A stretch of 64,000 bases of DNA from JAHBNG01 sp039028975 (GCA_039028975.1 JBCCHB010000030.1:1-64000); one strand, 5' to 3'; positions 32,001 to 41,400 are shown, counted from the first letter of the stretch. Notes: generated by a model not told the origin, from the letters alone. A program made the numbers and translations.

Positions 32001-32765
32001 TTGATAACGATCCTCTGCGTTCTTCGCCATGAGCTTCAATATGATGGCGGAAAGAATGGGGGGAATGCTCTTCTTAACCACATGAGGCGGTTGCGGCTGT
32101 ACGGCAATATGGGCGTGAACCAGTTCCAGCGGCTCTTGGCCTGGGAACGGCCGCTTCCCTGTCAGTAACTCGTATAGCGTAACACCAAGCGAGTAGTAGT
32201 CAGAGCGATAATCAATGGTGCGATTCATTCGCCCAGTCTGCTCAGGGGACATGTAGGGAAGCGTGCCTTCAAGCTGATTGGGGCTGCGATAAGTGAGTGT
32301 TTCGCGAGAAAGGACAGTTGAGATGCCAAAATCAATCAGTTTCAGTTGGCCTGTCTCTGGATTGAGGATAATGTTGGCGGGATTGATATCTTTATGGATA
32401 ATATGTTGATGATGAACTTGAGCTAACGCATCGACAAGCTGAATCGCTAGCTGCAGAAAATCGGACGGCGTTTGCTTGCCAATAATCTGCAGTTGAAGTA
32501 GAGAGCTGGCACCAAAATCTTCCAGCACGATGCAGTGTTGCGGTCGGCAGTGCAGCTCATGTACCTGAATGACGCCTTCCGAATCAAGGGTACGGATAAG
32601 GTCAAACTCATGCTGAAAGCGGAGTATATGCTCAGGCTGGGGAGCCATAGCCTTAAGCACTTTCAGAATGACTGACTGTCCGTCACTATTCCGAGTTGCC
32701 CGAAATACTTCAGTGTGGGTACCGCGGTAAATTTGATGCTGAACAGTGTAGCCTGGCAGGTCCAT
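26094..32765 (-). CDS. Giant hybrid Ser/Thr kinase - AAA ATPase - GAF/PAS - histidine kinase
   Basis: Encodes 2,223 residues. The order is: a Ser/Thr protein kinase (about 5-270; HKDINPANI catalytic loop with HRD changed to HKD, DFG intact); an AAA_16-type ATPase (about 295-600; Walker A GPAGIGKSAL, Walker B LVLYLDDLQWAD); a long helical TPR-like section (about 640-1240); a GAF domain (about 1300-1470); a second GAF (about 1500-1660); a PAS domain (about 1670-1790; NDGLTVVNEDATITFAN); a third GAF (about 1820-1985); HisKA_3 with ARELHDSVTQALY; and an HATPase (VVQEALNNIVKHAHA, NGRGFD). Such multisensor fusions occur in Cyanobacteria and Chloroflexota. It is the first gene of an operon with the response regulator and the oxygenase. 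Confidence 0.95.
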   Translation of the reverse strand: MDLPGYTVQHQIYRGTHTEVFRATRNSDGQSVILKVLKAMAPQPEHILRFQHEFDLIRTLDSEGVIQVHELHCRPQHCIVLEDFGASSLLQLQIIGKQTPSDFLQLAIQLVDALAQVHHQHIIHKDINPANIILNPETGQLKLIDFGISTVLSRETLTYRSPNQLEGTLPYMSPEQTGRMNRTIDYRSDYYSLGVTLYELLTGKRPFPGQEPLELVHAHIAVQPQPPHVVKKSIPPILSAIILKLMAKNAEDRYQSAGGIRADLERCLKQINLLSTLDFPLAQQDTFERFQIPQKLYGREGEIASLMAAFDRIVNDSSNVEQCTELVLITGPAGIGKSALVREIYRPVTERHGHFIGGKFDQLQRNVPYFAFLQAFRSLIEQILTDDEAMIDEWRQKFLTALGVNGQVIVDVLPELAFIIGPQRPVPELGINKSLNRFKLTLQHFIGAFAQPQHPLVLYLDDLQWADGASLRLIEQLLTTVDVSFLLLVVTYRDDEVGPDHPLSMMLTSIARAQASITEIRLAPLEQPQVSTLVTETLHQPCDRVQPLTNLLIEKTRGNPYFIREFLKSLYIDGLIAFTPNSPNDLLQRDDPMPGDADRGQGEWQWHTELIRERNVTENVVDLLAQQIHQLPEVGQQVLQRAACLGNRFSLANLATIHEKSEAETTTDLWPAIVEGYILPLGEQFGQGKTGNAESSGAETGDNGLTGHKQLTYRFAHDRVQQAAYAQIGEGERQTVHRQIGLSLIANLSAAEQEEHLFEIVGQLNRGLTLVADDAARRQLADLNLRAGVKAKQATAYDAALDYLQNGLDLSSTDDKDGDAVDGWRSDYELTLSLHTEAAEAAYLNREFDRSDRLVDIILRCAKAELDKVRAYEVRIGTRVAQNEMVASLDVGLEALRRLGIFLMHEPPPLPAIDELLRLPVMNAPEQLAALDIIVGMQPSALIAKPELLSALVFTAVDLTLNLGSSPPGAYSFVSYGMLVLADMDDIEQGYQLSQLGLQLLARYDAKAMHYRANFTFSVFMRHWKEDARDGLKAYQNQIQDGLEVGEIEFAGYIATESCLNLILVGEPLDSVHQQQSAYIELLEKLLQEESTLYAWVASQFVLNLRSTKSNNPHQLTGERFDAAGLLPVLQQANSYTTLFVVHSLSAWLCLLFKEYGDAVTHAQLAEQYAQSVVGLMVVAPHNFIYSLALLSAWPIADESTQADYLAQVAANQERMALWADHAPMNYQHKFDLVEAERLCIIGEQWSAAIHYERAIRGANTHGYLQDEALAHELAAEFFLANDMETVGQMHLRAAHDAYFCWQASAKVAALEVRFPQLTAHRSGKGRATSHFFTSSTGSTNSTSTSVLDAASIVKASQTLSSEIDLKQLLIRLMHLAIENAGAETGHLLLHQDEQWTIEAIGHVNQSASTQTTGTQTDVTVMQSIMLEQINYLPRTIINYVARTRQPVVVDDAKNNSSFQRDRAILEHQPKSVLCMPLLNQHKLSAILYLENNLIPGAFTKDRLEVLTLLGSQAAISIENATLYAQQREAEARAQHMVQFQQSLIEASNRLQQNPTSTTLYQQILEQAVRIIPGAQAGSITRRSEDNRHYFVAAVGYDLDELAQISFEDGGYAQQNASGASYLIYEFDEIGKTELSQEQYEILSQVGKLQSIQVTLMVPIRQAENMVATLLLDNMDNRQAFDDEARRMAEAFGVQVGVVLQQLELRAGLVREEERYRHLVESMNDGLTVVNEDATITFANDALCEMLGYTADELVGLPLRYLFDENNRRILDEQSLLHEAGANEPYEITYRRKNGLPLYAIVSPQPVFDDDKVFRGSVTVTTDITERALMQQVLEQRVEERTYTLETLLETTRSVLSTLDLEPLLNMILDQLERVVAYAGSVILGLEGDELVVLAYRGPSPENDAVGQRYPAAPMLRNLEPFDLQMPLIVPDVSCHSVVPPILQQMLGERLDFLLDYSRAWMAIPLHVGEEMIGLLSVGHNLPDYYTPQQSELVKAFADQAALAILNAQRYRQAPIEAIGEERSRLARELHDSVTQALYTANLYAGAAKRALTSGKQETTQEYIQELQGTIREATHDMRLLIFELRPPLLEKEGLASAIRSRIESVEARSGIDVQFVADDQVRLPIAIEAELYRVVQEALNNIVKHAHAKAVSIKWITEENHGILEVSDNGRGFDPQTSGGDGHIGLTSMAERVENLGGTLTIQSAPAQGTTIQVKVPVNVLR

Positions 32766-32927
32766 TTTGCGCTTCTCGTGGTGACTGATCGATGAACGAT
32801 ATATCTATGAAAGATAAGAGGCATGATCATAGTATACTTTAATCGTACACAAGTGCGCACTATCGGTTAGTTGGATGCTACTATCATACTTTTGTTGTAG
32901 AAGGACTCAACAGATTGATAATTAGGT

Positions 32928-33136
32928 CAAAGGGTACCGCTTTCCTCTATGCTTGTCCAGAACGGCAGGATGCTTTAGAACCTCTCTCTGTAAGTCACGG
33001 TTGGAATCGACCAAACTCTGAACGATCCCAATTCCTTGACTACTTTTCCGCCACTGGTATAGACGACCCGTCAGCCCCGATTCCATGTTCTCCCAACTGC
33101 GCTCGATCCCCATTCCGGGTAAGACCAGCGACTACG
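32928..33136 (+). pseudogene. Second copy of the aminotransferase fragment (direct repeat D2)
   Basis: 209 bp matching 1012-1218. It encodes the PKG..FLYxxPERQDxLEPLSVSHGWNRP and DYFSxTG segments of a class-V aminotransferase with the same internal deletion, then breaks off. On the minus strand it is followed at 33156 by the end of a truncated baseplate gene, so D2 marks a rearrangement endpoint. Confidence 0.85.
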
Positions 33137-33155
33137 TCTGGCCAAGTGCCCAGTT

Positions 33156-33557
33156 TTAACCCGTGCAGGGTATATCAAACTCAATGAGACCTCGTTCCGG
33201 ATGTGCTGGATTGTTTTGTACCTCGATAATACCAAATTCAGACGGCTGAATGAAGGGAGGTAATTGGGTGCTTTTGGGCCTATTAAATGGCCTAAAGTCT
33301 GTTATCTGTGCGTCGGATACCCCTTTCACCTGCACGGCAGCTGCCAGAATTTGGCCTTGATACAGCGGCTGAGCAAAAGTAAATTGACCAGCCGCAAAAA
33401 AAGCCGGTTGTCCGTCCGCCAATTCTCCTGTGCTAAATGCTTGTAATAAAGATTGATGAACTTCATTAACCAAAGTGTGAGGTTGAAGCGTGATCTTTAA
33501 TCGAATATATAGGGGGAAATAATGCGGTTTCTCAATCATGATTTTATCTTTAGACAA
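33156..33557 (-). pseudogene. C-terminal fragment of a baseplate J-like (phage tail / contractile injection) protein
   Basis: Encodes about 130 residues (MIEKPHYFPLYIRLKITL start). The order of segments matches the C-terminus of baseplate-J-type proteins from contractile injection systems: LRIxLxP-like, a helix LVNEVHQSLLQAFS, FTFAQPLYQGQILAAAVQVKG, FGIIEVQNNPAHPERG and LIEFDI. The upstream ~80% of such a protein is missing. The frame stays open a little further upstream but runs into the end of the preceding gene. No sheath, tube or ATPase gene is present, so it is a remnant. Confidence 0.65.
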
Positions 33558-33586
33558 AACGAACGATTGCCAAAAATCGATACAAT

Positions 33587-34666
33587 TTACCCCTCTAGCC
33601 CTTTTGTTTCAACATCGTCACCAGGCTGGTAAATGATTCGGCGCTTAGCGTCATTTTTATCTATAAAGAAAATTCGTTCCTGTTGCTGTAGCTCCTGCAA
33701 TTGGTCAGCGAGGACATCACGTTTGGCTTTAACAGGTCTACCGTCTCGGATAAATTCACCAAGTTCGGCATACATGGTCCGATCCCCCTCCGTTTTGATT
33801 AAATCTGGACGACGATTTCCAAGGCGTCTCTCCCCTGCATCTTGCCAACCTTCATGTTGCATCAGATGTTGCCTGACATCTAAAGGTGGTTGCGGTTCAC
33901 GCATCTCAGGTGCTGGCTCTATGTCTTCGATGAAGGGGGCATCGCCATCTTGCTGGAGCTTGATAAAGGAACGCCCTGTAGGCTCTGTACCACTCACAGC
34001 AGTAATTGGTTGAAGTGGATCAAGACAGAAGTTGAATAAGTTAGATCCTGTTCGATTTAATTGATGCCCTCCCGAATTTAGAAGCGGAATGCTAACAATC
34101 TGGTCATAATGTAACTGGAGGGAAAATTGTATGGTCCCCGCTAGTTTTCCCGTCAACGGAATGATCAGAGTAGAGTCTTTGATGGGGAGTCTTAGCCAAG
34201 AAGGGGGGAGCTGCACAAAGGCTGGACGCCCTTTTTGTGGATGGCATATCTGAATCTGTTCCTGCTCATCCTCCAAGATTACGTCGTGGTGTTGGGGGAT
34301 CCCTAGTCGCAGATTGGGCCACATCAATTGGGCACCGCGATGCACTTTGGGGGGCGAATTCTGCGAGCCGGTAGGGTGAGATAGCTCGATAAAACTTGAA
34401 CTATGACGGGTCCAAAGTATACCGTTGCTCGTAAAGCCCATAGGTTGACCAACGCCTAATTGGTGCAATAAGTGTGCAGCAAACGTATCTGGCGAGGAAA
34501 TTGGTTTATGCGTAAATAAGATATACCCCTCATTTGACCGCCATACATACTCGGCAGTTGGCGCAGCAGATGGATGATTTGTCGGTAAAAAGTAATCGTT
34601 AACGCTGTTATCCTTGTATACAGTATAGACAGACTTTCCCCCATCCGTTGATTCAAAATGTATCAT
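33587..34666 (-). CDS. Unknown protein next to the baseplate remnant
   Basis: Encodes 359 residues. The start at 34666 is fixed by GGAGG eight bases upstream. The N-terminal half is beta-rich (YVWRSNEGYILFTHKP, FTSNGILWTRHSSSFIEL) and the middle carries LIIPLTGKLAGTIQFSLQL. The C-terminal ~100 residues are charged and helical (LADQLQELQQQERIFFID). I recognise no family. Proximity to the baseplate fragment and the small gene upstream hints at a tail- or injection-system accessory, but this is weak. Confidence 0.6.
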   Translation of the reverse strand: MIHFESTDGGKSVYTVYKDNSVNDYFLPTNHPSAAPTAEYVWRSNEGYILFTHKPISSPDTFAAHLLHQLGVGQPMGFTSNGILWTRHSSSFIELSHPTGSQNSPPKVHRGAQLMWPNLRLGIPQHHDVILEDEQEQIQICHPQKGRPAFVQLPPSWLRLPIKDSTLIIPLTGKLAGTIQFSLQLHYDQIVSIPLLNSGGHQLNRTGSNLFNFCLDPLQPITAVSGTEPTGRSFIKLQQDGDAPFIEDIEPAPEMREPQPPLDVRQHLMQHEGWQDAGERRLGNRRPDLIKTEGDRTMYAELGEFIRDGRPVKAKRDVLADQLQELQQQERIFFIDKNDAKRRIIYQPGDDVETKGLEG

Positions 34667-34779
34667 ATCTGTAACCTCCATTCACTATGGGTAAGCTTAC
34701 CCAGAACCGATGATTGTTTAAAAAAGATTTTTGATCCAGATTCATTCGATTGGTGGACCCTAGTGAACCCTAGCTTTGT

Positions 34780-35109
34780 TTAAGGGCCACACCTGTAATG
34801 ATGATAAATCATTACGCTATACTGTTCTATATAAGTATTTGTTGTTCCCAGGCTAACTGAAACTGTGTTGTTTTGCGCAAAACGGGCATAGCCATGTAGA
34901 TTATCCGCAGGCAGACGACCAACGTGATATGGCGTAGTAAAAAACTGAGCGGAATTGAGATCTGTGTTTGTAGCGCTGTTTTGTTCTTCTATGGCTTGCT
35001 CGGCCATTGGGGTTCCTAGCGGAGGAAGCAAGGGTTCCCCATTTAGATAAATATCAGCTTTAGAACTTGTCGCATTAAAGATAGTAACCGTTCCAAAATC
35101 AGTAGACAT
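34780..35109 (-). CDS. Small unknown beta-rich protein
   Basis: Encodes 109 residues and is preceded by TAGGAGGATATTAAAGCTATG, a strong ribosome-binding site. MSTDFGTVTIFNATSSKADIYLNGEPLL and the later NNTVSVSLGTTNTYIEQY look like short beta strands, and no signal peptide is present. It could be a small structural or adhesin-like protein. It is probably in the same transcript as the gene at 33587-34666. Confidence 0.6.
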   Translation of the reverse strand: MSTDFGTVTIFNATSSKADIYLNGEPLLPPLGTPMAEQAIEEQNSATNTDLNSAQFFTTPYHVGRLPADNLHGYARFAQNNTVSVSLGTTNTYIEQYSVMIYHHYRCGP

Positions 35110-36244
35110 AGCTTTAATATCCTCCTACCCAACCAGATGAAATTTTTATTTTAGGCATTACCGCACTGTCGCACGGCAAATTGTAAATCGCTAATTATTC
35201 GCTAGTACCGACTCAAACAATTTTTTTGCCCAAAGAGCAAAAAGTGGACCTATGTGTTAAGATGACCGCATGATATTGTTCGCCGCTTACGGATAACGTA
35301 AGCAGGCGCAACAATATTATTGAAGTGGTGGGATTTATACAAACCCTAGAAACGATAAGGTTACCGTACCACCTGCCTCCGAGGCATTACGCTGAACATT
35401 ACAGATGGGTTCCCGTTGGGGGATGGGTGGATTGGGTGCCCCAAAGAGTTAAAGGTACTAGTGCAGTATGACCTAATTGATTCCACAGTTATCGTAGTTA
35501 TCGTAGCCCGTCCTTGTAGCGGGATGGTTGGACAGTTCTCCAATCCCGCCCTACAAGGACGGGCTACAATTGTCAAACCTATCTGTGCATCTATTTATGC
35601 CTTCATGTACTAGTTGCTGCAGAAGCCGCTAGGGAATATAGACACAAGATACCATTCGAGTGTCCGCCAAACATCCGCAAAGTGTCCGTAAAAGCGTCCA
35701 AAAGGTTGTAGAGCCGCAGCCAGGGCGCTTCAAAGGACTCGCGCTCAAGAGGGACACAGAGGTTCGTTTACTTGCCTAATCACGAAAATACGATCCTTTT
35801 TGAACGCTCATGACTCTTAGAGTGTAGAGCAGCCGATTCTAAACCGTAACGCAGGTTCGATTGAAGACTACTTTGCCAAGAACGTTAATTCGCCACTGTC
35901 GCTAGAAGGCTTGGATGCCCGATTCCCCCGATGACAACTCTCGAGGGTGCACTCGGGCATGACACCCAGCGAATATGTCCATTTTTCACCCGTTGGAAGT
36001 ATACGGTCTGAGGTAACGCCTCGCTAGATATTATGGGGCAAAGCGTTATTGAACGGTCACAGAAAAACATGACGAGGATGGAACAAACGAATTTCTGATT
36101 ACAGGCAAAGGGCTTCAAGTCTTTGGACAGTAACGCGGTAAGGCAATATTCCCAATGAGCCACGCTTGAAGTACACTTGAACATGGGTAAGAGCTATCTT
36201 GCCCCTGCGTAAATCCCATGAGATTTTGTTGAACCAACAATCCT
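35110..36244. other. Long intergenic region with a large hairpin (35503-35567)
   Basis: No convincing gene. GTAGCCCGTCCTTGTAG (35503-35519) pairs exactly with 35551-35567, and an inner GGGATGGTTGG/CCAATCCC stem extends it, which is typical of a palindromic mobile element. A 99-residue minus-strand frame at 35885-36184 is not supported by start signals or composition. Confidence 0.6.
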
Positions 36245-37102
36245 ATGACTATGAACAACGATACAGCGCCAAATTACGAAGAACTCCTCTCGAAGGCGCG
36301 TGAGGGCGATATTCGCTCATTTCACACGCTCTTCTCACAATTTCAGCCGCAGCTAAAATCCTATCTCTATCGCCTTCTAGCCCATCGAGATGATATGGAG
36401 GACATGGCCCAGGATGTCTTCATTACAGCCTTTGAGAATGTCCATGCCTTCCGAGGAGACGCTTCGCTCAAATCCTGGGTCTTTACAATTGCCACCAACA
36501 AGGCCCGCCGACATCTAAAAAATGCGAAACGGTGGGTCCCCAACACCTTAGAGCTAGCTCGAAATCACGCCCATGCTAACTCGGATGTGATGGAGCAGCT
36601 CGACCGCACCAACCGTTTGTCACCACAGGGCGTCTATGAAGTGCAAGAGCATATTGACTATTGCTTCACCTGCGTTACGCAGATGCTGCCTCTCCGAGAG
36701 CAGATTGTGCTCATTCTAATCGATGTATATGATTTCAAAATCGCTGAGGTTGCTCAAATCTTAGAAGTGGGGGTTGGCGCGGTCAAGCACCTGCTCCGCA
36801 ATGCCCGACAGACCATGATTCGCATTTTCGATGACACCTGCGCGCTGGTAAACAAAAAGGGCGTCTGTGATCAATGCAGCCAACTCAACGGCAAGTTCAA
36901 CCCCGATCAGGACCAGCAGGCAGAAGTCATGAAGGTCAAGTGGGTAAGGGAACGAAACAAGCACAATACGGATGAATTGTTGCGCCTGAGAACAGCACTT
37001 GTCAAAGGGATTGATCCACTTGGCGCCAAGGGAACCGATTTACACGATGTAATGTTCAATATCAACCGTACGGTGAATCGAACACGTTCCATGGATTCGT
37101 GA
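36245..37102 (+). CDS. ECF-type RNA polymerase sigma factor with Cys-containing tail
   Basis: Encodes 285 residues. Region 2 (about 15-100) contains LLAHRDDMEDMAQDVFITAFENVHAF and LKSWVFTIATNKARRHL. Region 4 (about 140-195) has MLPLREQIVLILIDVYDFKIAEVAQILEVG with VGAVKHLLRNAR as the DNA-reading helix. About 85 C-terminal residues contain GVCDQCSQL, a CxxC pair that may bind metal or sense redox state, a feature of some ECF factors with C-terminal extensions. No anti-sigma gene is adjacent. It may serve the adhesin genes downstream on the same strand. Confidence 0.88.
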   Translation: MTMNNDTAPNYEELLSKAREGDIRSFHTLFSQFQPQLKSYLYRLLAHRDDMEDMAQDVFITAFENVHAFRGDASLKSWVFTIATNKARRHLKNAKRWVPNTLELARNHAHANSDVMEQLDRTNRLSPQGVYEVQEHIDYCFTCVTQMLPLREQIVLILIDVYDFKIAEVAQILEVGVGAVKHLLRNARQTMIRIFDDTCALVNKKGVCDQCSQLNGKFNPDQDQQAEVMKVKWVRERNKHNTDELLRLRTALVKGIDPLGAKGTDLHDVMFNINRTVNRTRSMDS

Positions 37103-37135
37103 CTTCCTCGGTACTGTTGGTGAATTGTTTGTGAA

Positions 37136-37187
37136 GTGAGCACGCCTCGTGTGGCTATGCACCAGAAACCGGCACGAGGCGTGCCTA
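37136..37187. repeat. Palindrome A2 (GCACGCC family)
   Basis: AGTGAGCACGCCTCGTG..GGCACGAGGCGTGCCTAC forms a stem-loop. Same family as A1 and A3. It lies 34 bp after the sigma-factor stop and may function as its transcript end. Confidence 0.8.
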
Positions 37188-37302
37188 CCTCCACATCATA
37201 TGGGTATTGTTGAATTTGCCAACAGTATCTTCCCCAAAGCGAGAGACTCTCCATTTTGACACACTGACCAAATATAACCCGACGTGGTGATTCAGCTCCG
37301 CA

Positions 37303-38177
37303 TCAGGTTTGGATGAGTGCTTTAGCAGGACCTGTGGTGGTGCCATTGCGCTCTTTGTCAATGGGAATATTGACCTGATGAACAGTCGCATCCTCAATAG
37401 CGACGGCTTCTTCGGTAGCGGTATCTTCCATCTCGGCAGCACGCTACCCATAGAGAACAGCTACTTCAGTCGCATTCCTCCAACGACAAGATCGCTTCAA
37501 CCTCCACAACAACACCTTCTTTGGCAAAATACTTCACCCACTGGGGCCAATGTGCGCCTCGAATGGACAACCCATTCTCGGTTAAGAACAACATCTTTGC
37601 CAACGGCATCCGTGGCGACAATTACGCCATCAGCAATGGCAATGCAACCATCGACGCCAGTTGTGACAGTGCAACCCAGTGGACCAACATCAACCTGGGG
37701 CCGCGGCAAGACAACGGTGCCCCGACCTTGACCCATGCCCTACTTACAGGCCGCGACGCTATCGATACCGGTGATGACAGAATCTGCACCAAATTAACAG
37801 TAGATGCCCCCGGTCTGTTGAGCAACGAAAGTGATGCGGATGGCGACGCACTGAGGGCCATTTGGGAGAGCGGTCCCAGCTATGGGACGCTGACTCTGAA
37901 TGCTGATGGCTCGTTCACGTACATGCCCAACGTCAATTTCAGCGGAGCCGATATCTTTACCTACCAAGCCAGCGATGGCAGTGTAGATTCCAACGTAGTC
38001 CTTGTGAGCATCACTGCCAACGCGGTCAACGCTGCTCCGGTTGCTGCGGATGATAGCTACACCATCGACGAAGATACCCAGCTAGTTGAAGTTGAATGCA
38101 TTTTTCAACAATTGAGTGCGTTAGAGGCCACTCTCCGCGGCGATTTGGGTGCGTTTGATGTCTATACTTGGCGTTAA
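37303..38177 (+). pseudogene. Decayed beta-helix/Ig-like surface protein
   Basis: Fragments of the same architecture as the intact gene at 38447 appear in shifting frames: TCGGAIALFVNGNIDLMNSRIL from 37327, then NNIFANG and TQWTNINLGPRQDNGAPTLTHALL from 37585. A tandem Ig/VCBS-like stretch follows (SYGTLTLNADGSFTYMP, NFSGADIFTYQ). The frame then runs into an unrelated ending, VECIFQQLSALEATLRGDL, at 38094-38177. Frameshifts and missing ends mark it as a relic. Confidence 0.75.
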
Positions 38178-38185
38178 GCTAAGAT

Positions 38186-38271
38186 TATACTCAGCTCCGT
38201 TTGAAAACCAGAGTTTTGTCTCTCATGGGCAGGTTGCGGAAAACTCCGGTTTTCAAATCGACCGCAGTATA
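38186..38271. repeat. Palindromic element T1 (TATACT..GTTTGAAAAC family)
   Basis: 86 bp with inverted ends TATACTCAGCTCCGTTTGAA and TTTCAAATCGACCGCAGTATA-like, plus an inner AAAACCAGAGTTTT / AAAACTCCGGTTTT pair. A second copy lies at 49756-49840. TA ends suggest insertion at TA dinucleotides. Confidence 0.85.
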
Positions 38272-38446
38272 GGTATATTTGGTGAAGAATCCGCGCAAAG
38301 TGGACATAAATGCCTTTTGCAGAAGCGAATGGATTAGTGTTCTTTGGTAGCTTATGGGTAACGCAGTCGCTATCAGAGCCTTTCTGCCTACGGGTTAGAG
38401 CCTAGAAACGTCCATTGAGCGTTGACTATAGTAAAGGAAAGTATTG

Positions 38447-41400
38447 ATGTCTGTTCAAACCATTTCAATAGTCCCATATCCCTCAAAGATTGTCGGTGGT
38501 ATTGTGCGAGCCAAAGTGGGGCGGATAGTTCACTTGATTGTGACCGTATCGGCCGCGCTGGGCATGGTACTCTGGGCCGCGGCTCAAACAGCCGTAGCCC
38601 AAACGGAGTCCAAACTTAGCAACGATCCAACAACCAGCGTAGCCACCGATGGCTGCCCAACCTTTCCGATTGATGTGGGGTCTACAGCCGAATTGAATCA
38701 TGCCCTTACTTGCTACAACGTGTCCTCCGCGGGCAGCTATGCCATTTCCGTCACCCAGGACATCACCCTCATCACAGTCACGGTACCCATCACCAATCCG
38801 GTGGCGACTTCGCTGCAGATCAACGGCAACGGCCAGACCATCGACGGGGCCGACGCGCATCGCATCTTTACCGTCCTTGATGGCGACGTAACCATTAATA
38901 GTCTTACCATGCAGCGTGGGCGAGACACCAACCATACGTGTAATGGGAATACCACCAACTGTGGTGGCGCTATCTATATTGGGAACAGGGCCGCTGTAAC
39001 CGTCACCGCCAGCCTGCTGCAAAACAATAGGGTTGGTGGTGATGGCGGGGCCATTTACAGCACGAGTTCGCTGACCGTGCACGATAGCATGTTTATCAGC
39101 AACACCGCCACAACTGGCGGTGCCATTTGGGTTTCGAGCAACCCGCCAACGATCAGCGGCAGCACCTTTTATGACAATCGCGCAGTGAACGGCGGCGCGT
39201 TTCTGCTTGGATTTAACATCCCGGCGCTGATAGTGAACAGTACCTTTAGCGGGAACTCAGCAACCAACGCTGGCGGCGCGATCTACTTACCAACCCTCAC
39301 GGGGCAGGTGGATATCCGGTACAGTACACTTATTAGTAATTCTGCCGCTTCCGGCGGGGCGATTCATTTGAATACGAGTACATTGGCCATTGCTAGCAGC
39401 ATCATGGCCCATAACAGTGGTGGCGATTGTGACAACGTGAATGGCACGCTAACCGTGGGTACAGATTCGTTTGCTAGTGATAGCACTTGTGATAACGCGA
39501 CCCAGTCGAGCAACCTCAGCATGGGGCCGCTGCAAGACAACGGCGGGCCTTCGACAAGCTCAGGCCAAGCCACATGGACCCATGCACTGCTGCTTGGAAA
39601 TGACGCCATCGATGCTGGGGATGACGCGGTCTGCGCGGCCGCGCCCATCAATAATCTGGATCAGCGCGGCTTTTCCCGCCCCGAAGGAGCCAAGTGCGAT
39701 AGTGGTGCGGTTGAGGGTGCAGTCTGCCCCGGCTTTCCGATGGATGCTGGTACAACGGCTGAACTCAACACGGCGATTGGCTGCTATAACGACGCACCCG
39801 CAGGCAACTACGACATCAACATCACCCAAGACATCACCCTCATCACGGCGACAGTACCAATTACCAATCTGCTAGACGCAAGGTTGCGCATCAACGGCAA
39901 CGGACATCTCATCGATGGGGCGACCAGCTATCGGCACTTTACTGTTCTCAGTGGCGATGTTAACGTTGGGGATGTCACCCTTCAACACGGCGATGCGGCC
40001 CATGATTGCACAAAGACCAAAAGCTTTCCCAACTGTGGCGGTGCCATTCGAGTCGGTACGGCCGCGGCTACGGTCACACTGTCCAACACGAATGTCGTAA
40101 GCAATACAGCCAGCTTAGGCGGTGGGCTCTTTAACGAAGGCGGCGTGCTCATCATTAACAGCAGCGTCATCTCCGGCAACGTAACCAACTATCGGGCTGG
40201 TGGCATTGGTAGCTTTGCAGGTGGTACCCTCACCATACACAATAGCACCGTCGCCTACAATCAGTCCGACACCGGCGGCGGCATTATCAGCACGGATGAT
40301 GGCTACCTGTTCATTGACCAAAGTACGATTGCATATAATGTAGCGAGAAGTGGCGCGGGTGGTCTGGAGAGCGAAAGCGGCCTTACCACAGTTAGCAACA
40401 GCACCTTCTCTGGTAATTTGGTGACCGATGGTTCCATTGGTGCCATCGACAATACCGGCACCCTGACCCTGACCAACAGCACCATCGCCTACAATTCGGC
40501 GAGCACCAGCGCCGGAGGCCTTTCCAGTCGGCTCGATAGCTCCGACGGGGAAACGCTTACGGTGCGTAATACCCTTTTTGCCCATAATGTCGCACAGGTG
40601 CTTACCACCCCATTTAGCAGTCGCGATTGTGCGAGCTTTGATGAGAATGGACCAGCAGGGGATATCGATGCCAGCAACCTCGTGGGCAACGGGACCTGCG
40701 GCAGCGCGATCGAGTCGGAGCATCTCTATCTAGGGCCTCTGCAGAATAATGGCCCTTCGACAAGCTCAGGACACGCCCCTTGGACCCATGCTATCTTGCC
40801 CTACAGTGAGGCTTTCAATGCTGGTGACAACAGCGTCTGCAGTGCTGCACCCATCAATGGTGTGGATCAGCGCGGGGTTGTGCGTCCCGGGTATGGCACC
40901 TGTGATGTTGGGGCCTTTGAACTTGGGGAGATCAGTGAACCTATCTTTACCAGCCCACCCACCATCGATTTCTGGGAGAATCAGCCCAACCTAATCGATG
41001 TAAACGTCTTTGATGATATTGACGCCGAGGGCAGCGGCTTGACCCTAAGCTTTGGCGGTACTGATATTGGACTTTTCAATGCCGATACGGCCACCGGCGT
41101 CGTTACTTTTATCAATGTGCCAGACTATGAGAATCCTAGCGACGCTGGTGGCGACAATATCTATAACATCCAGATTACAGTCACCGATTCAGATGGCTTG
41201 AGCGCCGTGCAGGATCTGGTTATCACGGTGCTGGACGTGCCGGAATGTGTGCCCTTCCCGCTGGGCGTGAGCACCACAGCCGAATTGAATGCAGCCATCG
41301 ACTGCTACAACTACCTGCCCGGTGGCAACCACGTCATCAATGTGGTGCAGGACATTACGCTGGTGACGACGACAACCGCAGTGAGCCGGGCTGGCTTCTA

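Noticed and set aside
35503..35567. CRISPR-like repeats
   Set aside because: This is a single inverted repeat. The other short repeats are isolated palindromes, never regularly spaced direct repeats with spacers.
35885..36184. 99-residue minus-strand reading frame
   Set aside because: No ribosome-binding site, no domain-like sequence, and it lies in a repeat-rich intergenic region.
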